From the NCBI RefSeq assembly GCF_017573545.1, contig NZ_JAGEOK010000004.1:1-64000 (forward strand): 64,000 nt of DNA. Reading direction: 5' to 3'. Shown one piece after another: positions 61,150 to 64,000 of this stretch. Position 1 is the stretch's first letter. Each line of letters starts with the position of its first letter. The position numbers and the translations under genes are program-made. The notes under the pieces were generated by a model that was given only the letters and a program-made list of their open reading frames with translations, had not been told where the DNA came from and searched no databases. This DNA is from Actinomadura nitritigenes. GTDB lineage: Bacteria; Actinomycetota; Actinomycetes; Streptosporangiales; Streptosporangiaceae.

Positions 61150-61180
61150 AGCCTGACGTCTCCCACAGTGGGAGAGTCCA
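61150..61180 (-). promoter_or_regulatory. MerR-type promoter with 19-bp spacer and palindrome
   Basis: On the minus strand TGGACT (61180-61175, -35) and CAGGCT (61155-61150, -10) are separated by exactly 19 bp. The spacer contains CTCCCAC-N-GTGGGAG (61160-61174). This is the classic over-long MerR promoter, read straight into the MerR start codon. It indicates autoregulation. Confidence 0.8.
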
Positions 61181-61192
61181 CCCGGGACGCGG

Positions 61193-62281
61193 CTAGGGGC
61201 GCGCGGTCAGGCCCGTGCAGGCGCGCAGGCCGTTCCACCGCTTCACCTCGGCGGCCGCCGCCGCGCCCGTCATCGGGACGGGCAGCCCGCCGGTGATCTC
61301 CGCCGGCTTCCACTTCGCCTTCGTGACCTTCCGGCCCTCCACCCGCAGCAGCAGCACCCCGGACTTCGCCGTCTGCCCGTGCGCGGACGAGAACACGAAA
61401 TTGCCCATGCCGTAATGGACGTACCGGCCCTGCAGATACCCGCCGCCGAGCGGGACGTGGGCGTGCCCGCCGACGACGATGTCCGCGCCCGCGTCGACGA
61501 GCGCCTTGGCGAGCTCCTGCTGCCGCGGCAGCGGGCACGCCTTCAGCTCCTGCCCCCAGTGCAGATGCACGATGACGAGGTCGGAGCCCTTCCGCGCGTC
61601 CTTCACCGCCTGCACCATCCGCGGCACGTCCTTCGCCGACGCGAGGCCGCCCTTGTCTCCGGTCGCCGTCCACGCCTGGACGAGGTTGTCGTCCAGCACC
61701 TGCGTCGCGCCGACGATCGCGATCCGGTTGCCCTTCACGGTCGTCCGGTACGCCCGGTACGCCTGGTCCGCGTCACGGCCGATCCCGACGATGGGGAAGC
61801 CGCTGCGCTTGATCGCGGCGAGCGAGTCGCGCAGGCCCTCCTCCATGTAGTCCATGCCGTGGTTGTTCGCCATGGACGCGACGTCGACGCCGGCGCGGCG
61901 CAGCGCGGTCAGTGCCGACGGCGGCGCCCGGAACGTGAACTGCTTGCCGGGCGCGGGGGTGCCGCCCGTCGTGATCGCCGTCTCCAGGTTGACCATGGCG
62001 AGGTCGGCGGCCCGCAGCGTGGACGCGACGGGCCCGAGCGCGGTCGCCGGGTTCCCCAGCCGGGACCGCAGCTGCCCCTCGAAGTGCGTGTCCCCGCCGA
62101 ACGCGATGACGATCGGCTGCGGCGCCGCCTTCGACGGCGCCGTCCTCCCCTTCGGCTTCGCCGGAGCCGTGGACGCCGGCGGCGTCGCCCCCGCGGCCTT
62201 CGACCCGTCGGACCCGCCGCACGCGGACGCGGCGGCGGCGACGACCAGCACGCCCGCGGCTGCCACGGCGAAAACGCGCAT
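61193..62281 (-). CDS. CapA-family metallophosphatase-like lipoprotein
   Basis: ATG 62281 with GGGGAGG upstream gives 362 residues. The signal peptide has a lipobox (AASAC; Cys21), so it is anchored outside the membrane. The CapA domain (about 55-340) has IAFGGDTHFEGQL, DLAMVNLETAI, VDVASMANNHGMDYMEEGL, LVIVHLHWGQELKACP and ADIVVGGHAHVPLG, the metallophosphatase-like metal site. CapA proteins take part in poly-gamma-glutamate or related polymer export; many homologues are unassigned. No capB or capC is adjacent. Confidence 0.9.
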   Translation of the reverse strand: MRVFAVAAAGVLVVAAAASACGGSDGSKAAGATPPASTAPAKPKGRTAPSKAAPQPIVIAFGGDTHFEGQLRSRLGNPATALGPVASTLRAADLAMVNLETAITTGGTPAPGKQFTFRAPPSALTALRRAGVDVASMANNHGMDYMEEGLRDSLAAIKRSGFPIVGIGRDADQAYRAYRTTVKGNRIAIVGATQVLDDNLVQAWTATGDKGGLASAKDVPRMVQAVKDARKGSDLVIVHLHWGQELKACPLPRQQELAKALVDAGADIVVGGHAHVPLGGGYLQGRYVHYGMGNFVFSSAHGQTAKSGVLLLRVEGRKVTKAKWKPAEITGGLPVPMTGAAAAAEVKRWNGLRACTGLTARP

Positions 62282-62427
62282 GGGAGACCTCCCCGTCTTG
62301 ATCGGCCAAGCATGGCACGACCAGGACAATCACCCCCACCCCACCCCCGACCACATCCGGCCCTCCGGACGAACCCGCTCATTCCTCAACACCAGACCCA
62401 CGGCGCACCCGCACGCCAGGGCGGCGG

Positions 62428-63456
62428 TCACGTGGTGGGATCGGTGGGGGTCTCCTGGCCGTTGGGCTTGCCCTGGGTGAGCTGGTAGGGCGGTAGCGGG
62501 TCGCCGGAGGAGATCTCGCGGGGCGACGCGGGCTCGTCGGATCCGGTCGGCTCCGGGTCCGGCACGGGCCCGGGCCTGGCGCCGCCGAACGCCTGGGTCA
62601 CGGCCTGGAGGGCGCTCGTCACCTCGCTCGGGATGACCCAGAAGGTGCTGCCCTGGCCCTCGGCGAGCTTCGGAAGCGTCTGGAGGTACTGGTAGGCGAG
62701 CAGCTTCGGGTCGGGGTCGGCCGCGTGGATGGTGGAGAAGACGCGCTCGATCGCCTTCGCCTGACCCTCGGCCTCCAGCACGGCGGCCTGCTTCGCGCCC
62801 TCCGCCCGCAGGATCGTCGACTGCTTGTCCCCCTCCGCCGTGAGGATCTTGGACGCGCGGGCGCCCTCGGCGGTGAGGATCGCGGCGCGCTTCTCCCGCT
62901 CGGCGCGCATCTGCTTCTCCATGGCGTCCTTGATGGACGCGGGCGGCTCGATCGCCTTGATCTCCACGCGGGTGACGCGGATGCCCCACTTGCCGGACGC
63001 GTCGTCCAGCACGCCGCGCAGCGCGGTGTTGATGCGGTCGCGGGAGGTGAGGGTGGCCTCCAGGTCGAGGGTGCCGATGACGTTGCGGAGCGTCGTCGCG
63101 GTGAGCTGCTCGATCGCCTTGATGTAGTTGACGATCTCGTAGTCGGCGGCGCGCGGGTCGGTGACCTGGAAGAACAGCACGGTGTCGATGTGGACGACCA
63201 CGTTGTCCTCGGTGATGACCGGCTGCGCCTTGAACGAGACCACCTGCTCGCGCAGGTCGATGAGCGACTTCACGCGGTCGATGAACGGGAGGACGAAGCT
63301 GATGCCGGGTTCGAGGGTGCGGTGGTAGCGGCCGAGGCGCTCGACGTTGCGGGCGCGCGCCTGCGGCACGATCCAGACCGACCGCATCACCGCGGTGGCG
63401 ACCACGGCCAGCCCGGCGACGACGACGATGAGCAGCGCTATGGCGATCTCGGTCAT
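62428..63456 (-). CDS. SPFH/band-7 (stomatin/QmcA-like) membrane protein
   Basis: This 342-residue protein has an N-terminal transmembrane helix (IAIALLIVVVAGLAVVATAVM), the SPFH domain (NVERLGRYHRTLEPGISFVLPFID, SLIDLREQVVSFKAQPVITEDNVVVHIDTVLFFQVTDP) and a coiled coil (AMEKQMRAEREKRAAILTAEGARASKILTAEGDKQ). A short Pro-rich tail follows. Such proteins form oligomeric membrane scaffolds. ATG overlaps the stop of the NfeD gene (ATGA). SPFH-NfeD pairs are widespread and the two proteins usually act together. Confidence 0.92.
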   Translation of the reverse strand: MTEIAIALLIVVVAGLAVVATAVMRSVWIVPQARARNVERLGRYHRTLEPGISFVLPFIDRVKSLIDLREQVVSFKAQPVITEDNVVVHIDTVLFFQVTDPRAADYEIVNYIKAIEQLTATTLRNVIGTLDLEATLTSRDRINTALRGVLDDASGKWGIRVTRVEIKAIEPPASIKDAMEKQMRAEREKRAAILTAEGARASKILTAEGDKQSTILRAEGAKQAAVLEAEGQAKAIERVFSTIHAADPDPKLLAYQYLQTLPKLAEGQGSTFWVIPSEVTSALQAVTQAFGGARPGPVPDPEPTGSDEPASPREISSGDPLPPYQLTQGKPNGQETPTDPTT

Positions 63457-63908
63457 GGTGTCTCCTCGCCCGGTCCGCCGGGGACCGGGTACAGCAGGGC
63501 GGTGGCGCCCTCGATGGCGAGGACGTCGGCGGCGGCTCCGGCCGGGATGACGAGGTCGGGGTCGTAGGGGCGGGCCGACCACTCCTCGCCGCCGATCCGG
63601 GCGCGCCCGCCGGCGCGGGACACCTCGGTGAGCGTGAGGGCCTCGCGTCCGACGAGGGCGGCGGCGCCGGTGCGCAGCGGCGGCGGCTGCCGGACGTGCC
63701 GTCGCACGACGGGCCGGACGACGGCGAGGCCCGCGGCGGAGCCGGCGGCGAAGACCGCGACCTGGCCGGCGAGGGGGAGGCCGGCGGCGCCGGTGAGGCC
63801 GGCGGCGAGCGCGGCGACGGCGAGCAGGCCGAGCGCGAGCGTGAGCGTCAGCAGTTCGGCGATCCCGAGGAGCGCCGCGATCAGCAACCAGACGACCCAC
63901 GCGTCCAT
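63453..63908 (-). CDS. NfeD-like membrane protein
   Basis: This 151-residue NfeD protein has three or four transmembrane helices (WVVWLLIAALLGIAELLTLTLALGLLAVAALAAGL, then AVFAAGSAAGLAVV) and a C-terminal OB-fold domain (LVGREALTLTEVSRAGGRARIGGEEWSARP, AGAAADVLAIEGATALLYPV). ATG follows AAGGAG. It is translationally coupled to the SPFH gene. It is the short NfeD form without a serine protease domain. Beyond it (63909-64000) only a promoter region is left. Confidence 0.9.
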   Translation of the reverse strand: MDAWVVWLLIAALLGIAELLTLTLALGLLAVAALAAGLTGAAGLPLAGQVAVFAAGSAAGLAVVRPVVRRHVRQPPPLRTGAAALVGREALTLTEVSRAGGRARIGGEEWSARPYDPDLVIPAGAAADVLAIEGATALLYPVPGGPGEETP

Positions 63909-64000
63909 AGCAGCTCCTTGTGGCTGCCGGAAGTCCTCAACAACAAAGTAACTCCAGAATGTGGAAATGGCGCCCTTCAGAAGAACGCGACAGAATGGAG

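Overview
The window is about 73% GC, with GTG starts, long antisense shadow frames, stop/start overlaps, WhiJ-type regulator modules and large secreted Pro-rich proteins. All of this fits a high-GC actinomycete. I would guess a Streptosporangiales/Actinomadura-like organism, but that is inference: no rRNA or marker gene is present. No tRNA, rRNA, CRISPR array, insertion sequence or prophage is visible.

Positions 1-17,560 hold the most striking locus, a lipid-assembly cluster. It contains a fatty acyl-AMP ligase resembling FadD32, an MmpL exporter, a DHA2 transporter with a very long C-terminal tail, a GT1 glycosyltransferase, a single-module type I polyketide synthase and crotonyl-CoA carboxylase/reductase. 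The PKS order is ACP-KS-AT-DH(degenerate)-KR-ACP-carrier(no Ser)-TE, which is Pks13 with a reductive loop inserted. The AT carries GAGH at the position of the YASH/HAFH specificity motif, which suits an ethylmalonyl-type extender from the co-transcribed ccr. My reading is that an activated fatty acid is loaded on the first ACP, condensed once with an alkylmalonyl unit, reduced to a beta-hydroxy acid and released by the TE, then perhaps glycosylated and exported. This would be a short mycolate-like lipid route. An 18-bp palindrome, TTGTCA-N6-TGACAA, lies in the PKS/MFS divergent promoter and again upstream of the ligase, and at both sites the same downstream spacing is kept.

Positions 17,300-25,600 carry a zinc-finger protein, a His/Pro-rich membrane-anchored surface protein, an IclR regulator, a YkvA-like protein, an alpha/beta hydrolase, an RlpA-like wall protein, a small secreted protein and a diiron four-helix-bundle protein. 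Positions 25,600-32,100 hold a DesK/DesR-like two-component system, a LURP-one protein, a TetR regulator, a GH1 beta-glucosidase, a chorismate mutase with an unknown partner, and a hemerythrin protein. A 29-bp inverted repeat lies between the diiron gene and the kinase.

Positions 32,200-44,900 start with a membrane Ser/Thr kinase whose extracellular domain is a cyclophilin. Next come a flavin monooxygenase, a SARP/AfsR-type regulator interrupted by a one-base frameshift, a SnoaL-like protein, HxlR and OhrR-like regulators, and two tandem tiny membrane proteins absent from ordinary ORF calls. An isochorismatase-fold protein lacking its cysteine, a PhzF-like protein, a methyltransferase, an acetyltransferase, an epoxide hydrolase and an NTF2-like protein follow.

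Positions 44,900-64,000 are mostly ordinary accessory chromosome: an APH-fold kinase, secreted proteins, DinB, DUF202, a secretory lipase, an XRE/DUF397/ATPase regulatory module, a nuclease-fold enzyme, a GlxA regulator beside an MFS exporter, an LLM monooxygenase with a translationally coupled AraC regulator, an EphD-like hydrolase-SDR fusion, a MerR/GyrI pair with a textbook 19-bp-spacer promoter, CapA, and an NfeD/SPFH pair. Few of these belong to one pathway. EphD is a second point of contact with mycolate-type lipid metabolism.
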